NCBI GenBank assembly: GCA_030533445.1
Contig: CM060072.1
Span: forward strand, 16,449,267-16,513,266
Origin: Cyprinodon diabolis
Taxonomy: Eukaryota > Chordata > Actinopteri > Cyprinodontiformes > Cyprinodontidae
Direction of reading: 5' to 3'
DNA: 64,000 nt
How positions within the stretch are numbered: the stretch's first letter is position 1; each line of letters opens with the position of its first letter. Made by a program: the position numbers and the translations under genes. This document shows positions 35,375 to 47,596 of this stretch, piece after piece. The notes beneath the pieces were generated by a model. It did not search any database, was not told the origin of the DNA, and saw nothing but the letters and a program-made list of their open reading frames with translations.

Positions 35375-36306
35375 GATGGGGTTCTATTATGACTTGATCA
35401 AACACATAAATGACTGGCCAATGCCGGAGATAAGTTTAGTGATTTTTTATTCAGTTATTTTTTCTTCTGGTGAACAAAGACGGTTGGTGCAAAAATATTT
35501 ACATGGACATCCAAGGTAGGTTAAAATCAGAAAAAGAGCAGTACCTTCAAAAATCAGAATCCATCACCTTCAGTGTGACATCTCAGGAGTCCAGCCACAG
35601 ACTGACTCCCTGTGGAACAGAGGCCTGCTTTTAAAGCTATAGGCTCCACCCACAGAAAGCAAAAAAATAAAATAAAATAAAAATAAAAACTAAACAATTA
35701 CTTCTAATTCACTAAGTAAACAAAAATAATGATTTTGATAATGATGACAACAATAATAATAATAATAATACCATCCTAAAGAGAGAAAAAATAAAAATAA
35801 ACTTGTAATCAAAAATACAATACTCAATTTAATACAACACACTCTGTACATTCTGATGACATCACTACGTCATCACGTGACTCCCTCCCGGCGCGTTACA
35901 ATCCGGAAATACACCTGTTTGAAAATAGACGCAGAAAATATACTTGGTTGAAAATAAGCAGGTTAGAATAAATGTTAAACGAAAACCGGACCGTCGCGTG
36001 TGCACCCACGATGAACAGCGCCAGCCCAACCTGCAACAAAAGTAAGTGATTGCGTACGTGTATGTATGCGTGTGTGTGTATGTTTGTGCGCATGCTGACA
36101 CTGACTTATTCCTAAGTCCCAGCTGATGACGGCTCCTCCGTCACAGTCAGTCTCACCACATGGCTCGAAATAATCTGGCACCTATGACTGGTTTGAAGGC
36201 TGGTTAAATAGAGGCTAATGCAGGTGGATCAGATAAATGGGTGATGAGGACTGGGCGGAGCTAAGCAGGTGTGGGAAATGAGTGATCAGACCAGGCGTCA
36301 TGATGC
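35375..36306 (-). repeat. LTR-like relic, minus orientation
   Basis: On the minus strand it starts near TCATGACGCCTGGTCTGATC, continues with CTTAGCTCCGCCCAGTCCTC, GATCCACCTGC, a CTATTTAACCAGCC TATA-like stretch and GGTGCCAGATTATTTCGAGC. It may end at about 35375 after an AATAAAAAAT signal. The first part matches the relics at 13045, 21646 and 47657. The distal boundary is uncertain. The inner part holds A-rich and (AAT)n runs. Confidence 0.4.
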
Positions 36307-36309
36307 AAA

Positions 36310-37375
36310 CTGCAAAACATGGGGTTTGATCTTTTTATAGAGCTAGTATGGTTGTGATCAGCAGGTTAAAACTAAAAGCAGTGTTTTCCTTTTGCAGGTA
36401 TTTCTTTTGTGTTTACATCCCAATAGCTTGTGATAACTTATTGGAACTGATTAGGCTGAAATGTAGGAGGGACACTTTTTCCTTGCGGTTGATCACCATC
36501 TATGTGGTTCATATGGGTGAAATCTATGCAGAGCTATTAAAAGGGATCCAGCTCTGCATCAAGGATCAAAACACACCAGATAGGAAAAAACAAAAAGCCA
36601 CAGTTTGGGAACACCATTCCTTATATTTTTTCCTTTGCAAAGCAGCAGATAAATGTATTCATGTTGCATAATTGCAAAAGGCTGTTTCTGGGAATATATG
36701 ACCCAAACCAAAACATCTTCAGAATCACTTCTGTATATTCCTGTCAGCCCCACAGATAGTTAGACATGTTTAAAAAAGGAGAAGTTCCCCAAATTTACCC
36801 TCTTTCCAGAACTCCACATTTCCACTGAAATTTTAAGCTCCTAAGGGCAAACCAGTGAAGTAATGAAGCGCAACAACGATGGCTCAGCTTCCCTCGGCTC
36901 CTAACATCCCTGGAGCCTCACATTTAGCCGCCTAACTGCAAATGGAAAGTGGGCTAACTGCAAATTGAATGTCGCCTGGAAGAGGCAACCAATGTGAGAG
37001 ACTGAAGCAGGTAGTTCCTAGAAAAAAGGAGGTAAAAAAAAGATGACGGGACAGTGTGACAGCGCAGGATGCCTGCAGAGGCCCGTATGTCTGAAGGCTT
37101 CAGAATTTCATCAAACCATATCAGAAAAGGATGATATTTTCCTAGTGCCAAAAATTACCATGTCTGACAAACAAGCCCGTTGAATGGGATCCTACTGACA
37201 GCGCACCGCTGGTATGTGGGGGTCTGAGCGGCTCCGACAGAAATATTTATTGGAAGGCAGGATGAACTGACTGCACTGATTAAGTTTTCAGGTGGATTTT
37301 CCCACTTAAAAACATAATAAAACTACTTTATTCCCACTGATCACAGCAAATATAGCTGCAAGGCAGAGAAAGGAT
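36310..37375. other. Intergenic DNA, nothing recognised
   Basis: A 107-codon frame at 36348-36671 looks random in composition and is not called. Confidence 0.45.
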
Positions 37376-37379
37376 AGAC

Positions 37380-37962
37380 TAGCTCCGCCCAACGCGCGTC
37401 AGACACACTTTTCGACCGTGCAGCCAGAGCAGCAAAGATGCTTCAGCCGCACGTCAGAAGCTGATACATGCAGCAAAAAAGGAAGCAGCAGACGCAATTT
37501 TGCTTCACCTGCTGCGTCCAGTTTGAAAGCAGCATGATTCACTCCGCTCTGGCTTTGCTCTGCCCACGGGCTGCTAAGTGGAGGATGGTCGCGCTGGCTG
37601 CGGTCCGCTCTTCTTGCAGTCAAACACCGTGCAAATTTCTGCTCTTAAATTGTTTCCGTGCACGATGTATTGCATTGCGCACTATTGGCATCAGTCTTAA
37701 TAAAGTGAAGCCGCACTTTTGACCTGGGGGGCATTTTAAAGGGGTTCCACGACACTCGCAACCAGTTCACAACAGATACACATGAACCCTGGCTGTAGGC
37801 GGGACCACCTGTGTATTTTTCCTGGATGACGCAATCACGTTAAGTGTTACAGCCAATCACCGAAACTTGGTACCGAAAGACGAGGCATGTTTCGATACTC
37901 TGTAGAACCGAGGGATTTCGGTCGGTACCATAAAAGAACCGAAGTTCGGTACCCAGCCCTAG
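37380..37962. mobile_element. hAT-like non-autonomous element, right part
   Basis: The segment is GC- and CpG-richer than its surroundings and ends GGTACCGAAAGACG...AAGTTCGGTACCCAGCCCTAG. Inverted, this is CTAGGGCTGGGTACCGAACT, a terminus type common among fish hAT elements. I could not find the matching left end or the 8 bp duplication, so the left limit is only where base composition changes. Confidence 0.4.
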
Positions 37963-38660
37963 CTACTACTGTATGTCAGTCTCTCTGGATAACATCACAA
38001 TAATGGCAAAACCTACCTTATACGTGTTTAAAGAATAGTCATATTTAGGCAACATTGGGAGCATCTAACCAAAGATTTCAAAATCCTGAGAAAATTTTGA
38101 AGATCTGGAGCTGGAATGTAGCTGAAGATTCTTGCTAAGGGGCCTGTTATGGACTCTGTCTTGCCAATACATTTTTTTCAATGATCTGTTGAGATTTCTG
38201 AACTGCTCTTTCACAATAACAATTTATTGATGACCATTTAGGCCATCATGGCCATCATGTACAATACTAATTTACCTCACTTACAATTTCCTTCTATATA
38301 GTGTTTATATTACTGTACTTGGGCAGGTCAAGAGTCTGTTATTTTGTTCTCTTTAAAGCATTTTGAGATCAGTAAATAATATTTTATTATTTTGTACTAT
38401 ATTGTTCGAGATTTTTTTCATGGTTTGATTAGGGTTATTCATTATTCTTTCTATTAGTCATGCATTTGTTCAACTTACTAGATGTCCACTTTTAATCTTT
38501 ACTCAATTAAATTTCTGCCTAGGAAGATTTTTAATCTTTTGTCATTGTAATTTACACTATACGATATTTTCTGTTATTCTCAGCTACAGTAAAGCTCAAA
38601 CTGTATGACGAAAATGCAGAATTTAAAAGTCCACTCTATAACCCTGATGCAATCTACCTC
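37963..38660. other. AT-rich intergenic DNA
   Basis: No recognised feature. Confidence 0.5.
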
Positions 38661-38663
38661 CTA

Positions 38664-39471
38664 ACATAGTACACCCAAAACATGATTAGCCTTCATTTTC
38701 TACTCACCCCCATGCTGAACAACACTCTGGAGTACTTTTTTGATATCTCAAATGCATCTGGAGATCTGGGAGGCTTCTTGCTGTCTGCTGACATTCAAAT
38801 AATAGGTCTATGGTGCCCGAGGCAGAACGGTCCATAAAAGTCCACAAAAAACGTGTCAATATTCCTCCATACTGCTCGTCCAATGTATTCCAAGTGTCCT
38901 GAGTTGGTAGTGTCCATAATTTAATCGAAACAAAGTCATTTAGAATGTTTTTATAGCATAAACATTAGTGTATAGGATTTCCTAAAAGCGCGCGCCTGCG
39001 AGTTCACAAGCCTACGGAAACTGCGGCAGACCAGGCCAGATGAAAGTGCGCATTCAGCGTCTGCTCTTGATAATGCAAGCGTAGAAGAAGAAATGTGCTG
39101 TTTACCTGTGCAAAGAAAGAAACAACGAAAGAAAAATGTCTGAGGACTTCAGTGTTGAGGAAGAGCATGAGTTCTTTGCCTAACATTCTAAATGACTTCG
39201 TTTCGAGTAAATTATGGACCCTACCCACTCAGGACACTTGGAATACATTGGACGAGCAGTATGGAGGAATATTGACACGTTTTTTGTGGACTTTTATGGA
39301 CCTTTCTGCCTCGGGCGCCATGGACCTCCATTATTTGAATGTCAGCAGACAGCAAGAAGCCTCCCAGATCTCCAGATGCATTTGAGATATCAAAAAAGTA
39401 CTCCAGAGTGTTGTTCAGCATGGGGGTGAGTAGAAAATGAAGGCTAATCATGTTTTGGGTGTACTATTCCT
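38664..39471. mobile_element. Palindromic TTAA-type element, family B
   Basis: The arms 38664-38949 and 39182-39471 (about 286 and 290 bp) are inverse copies with few mismatches: ATAGTACACCCAAAACATGA on the left, TCATGTTTTGGGTGTACTAT on the right. The right tip reads ATTCCT then TTAA (39472-39475), inverting to TTAA-AGGAATAGT, a good T2/Kolobok-type end. The left tip is degraded (CCTAACATAGT). A 232 bp centre contains an ATG with a short acidic frame, MSEDFSVEEEHEFFA (39136-39183). Without its own transposase it must depend on another source. Confidence 0.85.
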
Positions 39472-39479
39472 TTAAACTG

Positions 39480-41560
39480 AATGCAGATGGTTTTTATATC
39501 AAGGGGTTGAACGTTGTGTGTAAATGAAAGTGTGTGCGAACGTGTGGGTTTTCTCTTTCCTACTTTTTCCTCAGAGGTGAGAAGGTTCAGTGGCCAGCAT
39601 TGTTAGCTCCAGGCTACCTCATATTTGCTAGTATTGTTAGATATGCTACCTCATTTGGTCACATGTACATAGAGGTGGCCATTTTGTGAGTTTAGGGCCC
39701 ATGTTCTATGCAAGCATTGTTAGTTTTATTGCCTCTTTGGTCCTAGCTGAGCCCCGCCTCCTAGCCGGGTTTCTTGGTGTTATCTGATACCCAAGTCAAA
39801 CCTTGGTTAAAAGACTAAAGAGCCTTGTGAGTAAGCAGATTTCAGTTATAATCTAATAATCATAAGTTGCTTTTACCATTGATTTAAATGACCCAATAGT
39901 TAACTATAACTTCCAGTTATAGTTGCGTAATATATTCATATTCATACTGTTCTTATAATTGCACAAAATTTGCTTTAGAAGTTATTGTAGTTAATTATTT
40001 TAATCTAAAATTCCCATAACAACTATACATGCAAGCCATGTAACACCTTGTTTGGGGAACTCATAGCTGCTCATATGCTCTCCTCTAAAGATTTGTACAA
40101 AATCAAAATTACAAAATACCTTCCAACATGTGGTGTAAAATTGCACAAAGAAATAAGGTCTGCAAAATAAAATAAAATATCTCTGGTTTTAATGGAAAAA
40201 TTGTACAAAAAATGTAAAGGAAGAATAAAGATGAGGAAGGAGAAATGCTGCCATTTGTTCTCTTACCAAATCACAATAGGACAGACAAAGAGGTAATACA
40301 GAAAAGTTCAGTTTCTCTTAGAACCCTACAGGAGCTGCTACCAACATTATGATGCAACTTTGAAGAAGTTGTGAGATGCCCTGGGACCACAGCTGAGGGC
40401 TTTCACTTACTCCCCCACCCCTGTCTAAATAAATCTGTCTCACACACTTTGTCCTTGGGGTGAGAAAGAAACTCACGGTCTCAACAGAAACATCACATGT
40501 GGCCAAATTTCAGATTGATGGAACGTAGCAAGAAAACAGTAGGAAACAATTTCTTTTGGTATTATTGATAAAAAGATGAAGTTGAAGATTTGAAACATGC
40601 CAGTAAAACCAAGCACCATCAAGTTGAAAGAATTGAAAGCTTGATGCGGTCCAGCACTACTATCCATGTTCACTTACGTAAAAACAGAGCACTTGTGACA
40701 TGTAGAAAGTGTTTGCAAAAAAGGAGGCACATTCAGTACAATTCTTCGAGCCAATTGGGCACCTTCTTCCTATATCTATCAAACATCTTCCTATCCACAA
40801 AGACTTAAATCGCATCTTTTTGTTTTTTTTTTTCAAAAAGAGGGTATTCCAACCAAAACCGCTGCAATCATCTTTTGCTTCAGCCTTCCACCTCTGGCTG
40901 ACGTGTAGAGGTCATACACCTCAATACATTTCATTAGTTATCAAGGCTAACGCATCTGCTGGCTTTACGGAATTCACTAATTTTAAAACATTTCATCTTG
41001 CTTGGAATGTTACTTGGTTTCAGTAGTTATTAAAGGGCCCTGAATAGCTGTTAGCTTTTGTAAATAACTTGACTTTGAGTGGCTGAGTGGTTTAATAACC
41101 ATCAGTCTGACAGGAGTAGACATTAACATGACTGAGTAGCTCTTTGCTTGAATCACTACTGGCCTTACACAGAGAATCTGATAGTTTCAGGTGCAGAAAT
41201 TATCTATCATACATTAGTCACCTTTGTCTCCATTATGAGCCGTACAGTATTATTTTCATAGATGCATTTCCCTATACCTCATCCAAAATATTTAGTTTCT
41301 TCCTGACCCATTTTCTATGCTATTTTTATTTTCTCATGCTGCTATAGGTTTAGGCTGCTGGAGGACCTAAGGACCACCTTTCATTATTCTGCTAAATTCT
41401 ATGTCTACTCACCCATTCTGCAGTATTTGTTAGTTCAACCCAAAACTTTATATTCTATCTACTTTTTCTTGCAACAATAGCTTCATCTGACATGTTCCTG
41501 TTTGGTTGTGACTCTATCCTAGAAGGAAATATCAGCTGGGCTGCTGATTTTGACAAAATT
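39480..41560. other. Intergenic DNA, nothing recognised
   Basis: Overlapping small frames at 40590-41026 show no family motif. Confidence 0.5.
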
Positions 41561-41569
41561 CAGATGCTC

Positions 41570-44030
41570 TGAGTAAAGGCCTGAATTTCATAATTTCTCC
41601 ACAAGAAATACCCATTGTGGAGCTGATCACTGCCACTGAATCTGCCATCAGGAACAACGACCTGGCTGAAACAGAGGCAGAGCCACTCAGGATAAAAATG
41701 AGAGCTACCCCGTCCAGTGCCAAACCACCTCCTTCCAATCTCACACCACAGGAAAGGAAGCCATAATGTAACATCTCTTAGCCAGGACCAAAGCATCACC
41801 GTATTACCTGCAGACAAAGGAAGATGCACCGTGGTACTCCACACTTCGACCTACCAGGACAAAATTCTCACTCTACTGAGGGACACTAACACGTATGGAT
41901 CTTTGAAAAAGGATCAAACCAATGCCTAGAAAAAGGACATCATGGACTTCCACAATAAACTACAAAAAGACAAGGTAATTAACTGTTCAGTTTGTTTTAG
42001 ATATATCTAGGGGAAGACAGTCCATGCTTATATGGACTCCCAAAAATTCACAAGGAGGGCACACAACTCAGACCCATTGTCGGCAGCATTACAGTAACTC
42101 AGTAACATACAACATTGCTAAACAGCTTACTAATATTTTAGCTCCCTCTGTGGGAAACACACCACATCACAAGGAAAGTGCCAAAGACTTTACAAACAAA
42201 GTCACATATTTAAAGATGGTGCCAGTAAATACCCTGGTGTCTTTTGATGTTGCTTCACTTTTCACATGCATACATATATCAGTGGCAGTGGAAATAGTCA
42301 TAAAACATCTTCGAGAAGACAGTGATCTACAGGACAGTGAGTGATAACAGGACTAATTTAACTCTGGACCCTATCTGCACCCTACTGGACCCTTGTCTTA
42401 CCACATCCTATTTTAAGTTCAAGGATAATCTTTACAGACAAAAGCATGGATGTGCCATGGGATCTCCCGTGTCACCAATTGGAGCCAATCTTTACATGGA
42501 AGAAATGGAATAGAGAGCTTTAGGCACTTACAGAGGAACACTGCCAAGCCAATGTTTTAGATATGTGGATGACACATTCGTTAAAATCCAGCTAAAAGAA
42601 GTGGAAGCTTTCACAAGACACATCAACTCAGTTGACCATAACATAAAATTCACCAGAGATGATGCCAATGACAACAAGTTACATTTATTGGACTGTTTGG
42701 TGAGCATGAAATGAGATTGAATCCTCAACATTGAAATGTATTTGGAATCCACTCACACAGACCAGAATCTTCTTTTAGACTCACATCACTCACTGGAACA
42801 CAAACTTTGGTAATAAGAATCTTACAACACGCCTAGCATGTCCCTAATAAAACAGAAGGGAAGCACAAAGAACAGAAACACATCAAAGATGCTATTCAAA
42901 CCTGTGGATACCCAAACTGGACGTTTGTGAAATAGGCAAGAAAATCCAAAAGAAACTCAGCAAAACATAATTTGAGAAGATTAAATGCAAAAACATTGCC
43001 ATCCCAAATGTTGCTGGAATCTCTGAAAAACTCAAGAGGATTTTCTCCAAACACAAAATACCATTACATTTTAAATCAATCAAGACCCCTAGACAGAAGC
43101 TAGTGCATCCTAAAGACAAAAACCCCCAGACCTAAGATGAGCAGAGTGGTGGATGCAATTCAATGCAGTGAGGATTGCTCTGATCTTTATATTAGAGAAA
43201 CCAAACAACCTATCCACAAATGCATTGCCCAACACAGGAGAGCTACCTCCTCTGGACAAACTCGGCAGTACATTGGGGCGACAGTGGCGTTGGATGTAGG
43301 AGTTTGCCCTGAAATCGAAGGGTTGACGGTTCAAGCCCAGACTCCGACTTTCAGTGTCGTTGTGTCCTTGGGCAAGACACTTCACCTGCATTGTCTACTG
43401 ATGGTGGTCAGTGTACGGTGGCCCCAGTGTACGGCAGCCTTGCTTCTGTCAGTGAGCCCCAGGGCAGCTGTGGCTAAAATGTGGCTTGCCACTATCAGTG
43501 AGTGTGTGTGTGTGTCTGAATGGGTGAATGAATGTAGTGTAAAGCGCCTTGGTCAAGTCTCCTAACTTGAATAAAGGTGCTATATAAGTACATGCCATTT
43601 ACCATTTACATCTACACCCTATGGACAAAGGACATTCTTTTTCATAACCAGAATGTTCACATTTTGGTCAAAAAAGACAAGTAATTTGAAAGGGGTGTGA
43701 AGGAAGCTATTTATGTCAAGGTAGAAAAAACAACCTTTAATAGAGGAAGTGAACTCAGGTTTCCGCTCTAAGAAGCCAGCGGCGGAGAGTTGATTCTTCC
43801 CACTATCATAATCCTCACCGCCATGCTGGTGACATCTCGCCTGGTCAGCCAGGCCAACAATGCCCCTGACTTTGTGGACTAACAAAGACCTGAACGACTC
43901 CACTATACAAAGGGGCAGACCTGTTCTTTTGGTTCTTTTGGTTGCATGTGTTCTAAGCCAAAACAAGGCTTTGTTGGGCTACTCTATAAAGCTTGGAACT
44001 CAACGCTATTTCAGACATTTTGAAATAGCG
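41570..44030 (+). pseudogene. Penelope-like retroelement relic (RT plus GIY-YIG remnant), split by a SINE
   Basis: Upstream: SITVLPADKGRCTVVL (about 41790), LYGLPKIHKEGTQLRPIVGS (42030), NTLVSFDVASLFTCI (42230), YRQKHGCAMGSPVSPIGANL (42435) and the catalytic YVDD at 42562. Near the end come CSDLYIRETKQPIHKC and AQHRRATSSGQTRQY (43170-43270), resembling a GIY-YIG endonuclease of Penelope-like elements. After the SINE the reading resumes in NQNVHILVKKDK and ERGVKEAIYVKVEKTTFN (43650-43750). Several frameshifts and stops mean it is inactive. Penelope elements prime at nicked DNA and use this endonuclease for insertion. Family identity is good; the exact ends are not. Confidence 0.8.
43275..43609 (+). 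mobile_element. tRNA-derived SINE inserted in the Penelope relic
   Basis: The 5' part looks like a tRNA promoter, with a clear B box GGTTCAAGCCC at about 43330 and a weaker A box upstream. The core includes GTGTCCTTGGGCAAGACACTT and CAGGGCAGCTGTGGC. The 3' part ends GTGTAAAGCGCCTTGG...GGTGCTATATAAGT, followed by a CCATTTACCATTTAC tail, an L2-like end that borrows LINE machinery. TACATT before it and TTACATC after it are a possible short target duplication. Confidence 0.85.
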
Positions 44031-44037
44031 TGACCGT

Positions 44038-44075
44038 GGCGCCAATTCACATCCCATGTCATCTCAAGGCACTTG
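44038..44075 (-). repeat. Short L2-like tail fragment, minus
   Basis: GCGCCAATTCACATCCCATG and TCATCTCAAGGCACTT match the tail family at 14440 and 29930. Confidence 0.65.
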
Positions 44076-44079
44076 AAAG

Positions 44080-45490
44080 AGACAATATAAAAATATGTGG
44101 ACTTATATATATCTTAACTTTGAAACCATATTAAGTAAAATCAGTAGTCTCAAATGACAGTTCTGGAGTGTTGCTATTTTTAAGAGGCATATAGGCCTCA
44201 GCACACCTGAACACAATATAAGCTTACTAGCAGAGAAATGCATCACTTGACTGTATACCAATGAGGTAGTTTTGCCAATTGATTCAGATGTGAGGGCAAG
44301 GGACACATCTCAAACATAGTCCCTCAAAGGTTTGAGTTTGAGACCATTGTCTTAACTATTTAGGCTACAAAAACAGTTGCAAGTTATTGCACAGCTATTT
44401 TTCTCTCAAACACTGAAGTTCAATTTCTGAATCTTTCTTTAACATAAGGTGCTGTACAAATGAATATAAGATAAAAGAAAAAAATCTTACATATAACTCT
44501 GATTGTCACACAAGCAGCAAGTGGCACTGCTAAAAACATGAGCACATCTGAAAGGTAACTGCTTACAGAGCTGGTGACCTTCCAGCTGAGAAATGATGCT
44601 GGGTGATGCTTTTGTTTTGAAGTTGCCACACTGAGTCGCAGCAGCTTTCTAAACACAGACCTGACCGTACAGTAACCATTCATCTTCACCTGACAGGTCA
44701 ACTCCTTTTAAGGCCACAAAGCTTCAAGCTATACAACAACTACAGGTCTCAGGTTCTTGAACACCAAAAAAAAGCTTTTTCACCATGAAAACCACAACAT
44801 AACTTGTCAAATATAGAGATCAGCAATATGCTGCTGTGTAATATAGCATAGTATTCAATCTGAAATACAGTTTTATAGTAGGATTAATGCCTTTTAGTAG
44901 ACTGGACTAAAACATTATTTCAGCATTTTTCATTCAGAATCCATACAGTACATGGTATAAGAGGCAAGGCGCTACATAATATTACAAATTGAAAAGACAA
45001 AAAAAAGCCAGTAGGGCCATGCTGAGTAGGGACCTTAAGTCAACAGATCAATATTCAGCTTACCATGTCCTCCTTTATGCTGGTCAGCAAGTTGGTCACA
45101 CACTGGTGGTGGGCTAAGAACTGAACATTAGTACTTGAGTAAAAGTATTGATACTCATTGTCAAGTCTTACTTAACTACAAGTAAACTATTATGGTTGGA
45201 ATGCCTTTTTAACATCACATAGAGACCTCAGAAATATATCTCTCATAATTGCAAAACCAAGGTGGTGGTTCGCCAGTTTTATAAAAAGAGATTTAAACAT
45301 CTGCTCAAGCACTTCTCAGCCTCTAAAGGAAACTTTAAAGAAGGATGCAAATGATCAATTAATGAGTTATAAATGTCATTGGTCTTATCATATCAACAGC
45401 ATAAACAATTAAATGATTTGTTCAGCAGACATTTCCTTAAAAACCTGAGGTTTCTTTTTTATCTAGAGGAAATTTCTATAAAATGAGGGG
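44080..45490. other. Intergenic DNA, nothing recognised
   Basis: A 93-codon minus frame (44420-44701) is not similar to any family that I know. Confidence 0.5.
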
Positions 45491-45981
45491 CTAAATATTT
45501 TTATTACAATTTGCTGAGTTAAAAAAGTACATCATTATTTTTTAACAGTTTATTGTTACGGCTATAATAATTGCTGACTGAATAAATAAAACATGTTTTC
45601 TTAAACATTTAAAGTAGATTTGTAAGAAAAAACACTTAATAGCCTTCCCAATGGAATTTACTGACTGCAAGCATTATTTTTCTATCATGTTAAAAATGTT
45701 GTGCATGATCTCCTTAACTTTTCATGAGATGAGAAAAAGGCAGAAACTGGTCTGGATCAGAAAATCAGAACAATATTCAGAACGCTAGAGTTACTCTCAC
45801 CTAGCCTTGTGAGACCATCCTGATCTCGCGAGCATTCAAGATTTCACTCGCTAATCAGTCTGGAGACTCTCCGTTGAAGAAAATTTGGAGCCGTTCACCA
45901 AACGAACGTCAAATCAGCATTGGCTTTGAGGCGGGTTGAGGTGTGACGCAACCAGAATTGCAACAGTTCAGTCTAAAGAAC

Positions 45982-46160
45982 ATGGCCGCTTCAGCCAATG
46001 AAACTAGCGTGGCTATCGAGCAAACACTGCTCTGGAGGCTTTTCTCAGAGGAAAAGATGTTTTTGCTCTTCTCCCGACTGGTTTCGGCAAGAGTTTGATC
46101 TATCAATTGGCTCCTCTTCGTCGTCGCTCTGTTACGTCATATGCTTTGTTGATCTGATTG
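45982..46160 (+). pseudogene. RecQ-like helicase N-terminal fragment
   Basis: The ATG at 45982 opens MAASANETSVAIEQ. From 46020, in another frame, comes ANTALEAFLRGKDVFALLPT, then GFGKSLIYQLAPL. The LPTGFGKSLIYQ stretch is a Walker A ATP-binding loop of the RecQ helicase type. A one-base shift separates the two parts, and a TGA soon follows, so no enzyme can be made. I infer that it was the first coding part of a larger transposon protein or a captured exon. Confidence 0.65.
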
Positions 46161-46218
46161 GTTTATTTGGCCAATCAGCTAACAAGTATTTTCGCCCCTT
46201 CCAAAAATTACTTCAGCG

Positions 46219-46848
46219 CAGTGGCGGCTGGTGAAAAATATTTTTGGTGCGGCTGATATAGCCAAGTGTATGTCTCCAACTAATCCAGAATAAGAATTCA
46301 AATAAACAATTGGAAATGAAATACAATTTAACAGTAATGATTTAATTTACTATATAATAACAGTAACAGTGATGATTTTGGTCACTGTGACGGGGTTCTT
46401 TGGCCTCCAAGAATCCAGGCTCAGTCGGGTTACCGGTGTTGCTGATTTATTGTGCTCAAAAACTCAAAACAGGGTGCAAAAGAAACTAAACATACAAGAT
46501 ACTCTGGGCCTCAGCCTCCCTCCAGTTACCAGCAATGTAACAAAGAAACAGAAAACAGAAATGGCCGCTCTTCTTCCCACAGCCCTCATTAAATAGTTTA
46601 AGCCCCTCACCTCAGGTTCTCTTATTTCTGATTTCTTCTCATAAATCAGTTTTGTCCATATATTACCTCCACAAACAATTGATGTACAAAAACAAATAAT
46701 TTTTACAACGTAATTCCTTTACACAGATTCATTGACTTATTCAATTACACCAAACTGGGTTTGAACCCAGCAAAGACGCAGCCAGACTGAAGATGACAAG
46801 TCCCCATAGCATAAACACGTACACACACAAACACACCCGCACACGCAC

Positions 46849-46881
<33 letters not shown>

Positions 46882-47596
46882 TGGCTAACACCACTGAAAT
46901 ATTAAGTGTGCACCCTCAATACGCCAGCAGGTAACCAGGAACAGCTTGTGTGTTTTAAGTTAATGGAGCTACTGGGCTCAGCGCGAGTGTATTGGTCCTC
47001 ACAAACACAGTATAACAGGAATGTGTGTAGCGTGCAAAGTTAGAGATTGTTTTAAGTGATGAGGTGGATTCGTCACAGTCACAATAACCATGACATGAAA
47101 TTTTCATAACCTACAACAGGGATGTTCTTCTGGCAAACGGGTAGATAAATAAGGATCTCACCGAATTTGGTGGAAGCTGCATCTCGTTCGTTACGTTCGC
47201 CATTGTCCCTCTAATTGTCTGCACCTGCGCATTGGGTGCAGAAGCCTGTTAAAGTGCAGTGTTTTCAGAGCCCCAAGACCATAAATTTTTGAGACGCTGA
47301 TTGGCCATTAAATTATTAAATTCACCTAGCAATAGTACATGATTGGCAGATTCTCTGCAAATGTGGCGCAGTCTGATCACAGCCCCAAGACAGAGACGAG
47401 TCTGTCTGTGGAAATCCACAAATGAATGACAGTAGATAGGGAAATGTAGTTTATATAATTTGTTTTGCTTATAGGTACACACTCTAGAGAGTAAAACTGA
47501 CATTTATGAGTTAATTTCTAAAAATATATTTTAGGTTTCTCTCTTCTTATCAGGGAGGGCGGTGCCCCAGCGCCCCCTATGGGCCGGCCGCCACTG
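46219..47596 (-). mobile_element. Non-autonomous hAT element, copy 1 (1.38 kb)
   Basis: Inverted ends CAGTGGCGGCTGG (46219) and CCGGCCGCCACTG (to 47596) lie between perfect 8 bp duplications CTTCAGCG (46211-46218 and 47597-47604). The inside includes a (CA)n run at 46825-46880. On the minus strand near 47200 there is a short first-exon-like piece (ATGGCGAACGTAACGAACGA, ending in TTCG|GTGAGA). It is nearly the same as copy 2 at 61950-63309, in the opposite direction. Confidence 0.95.
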
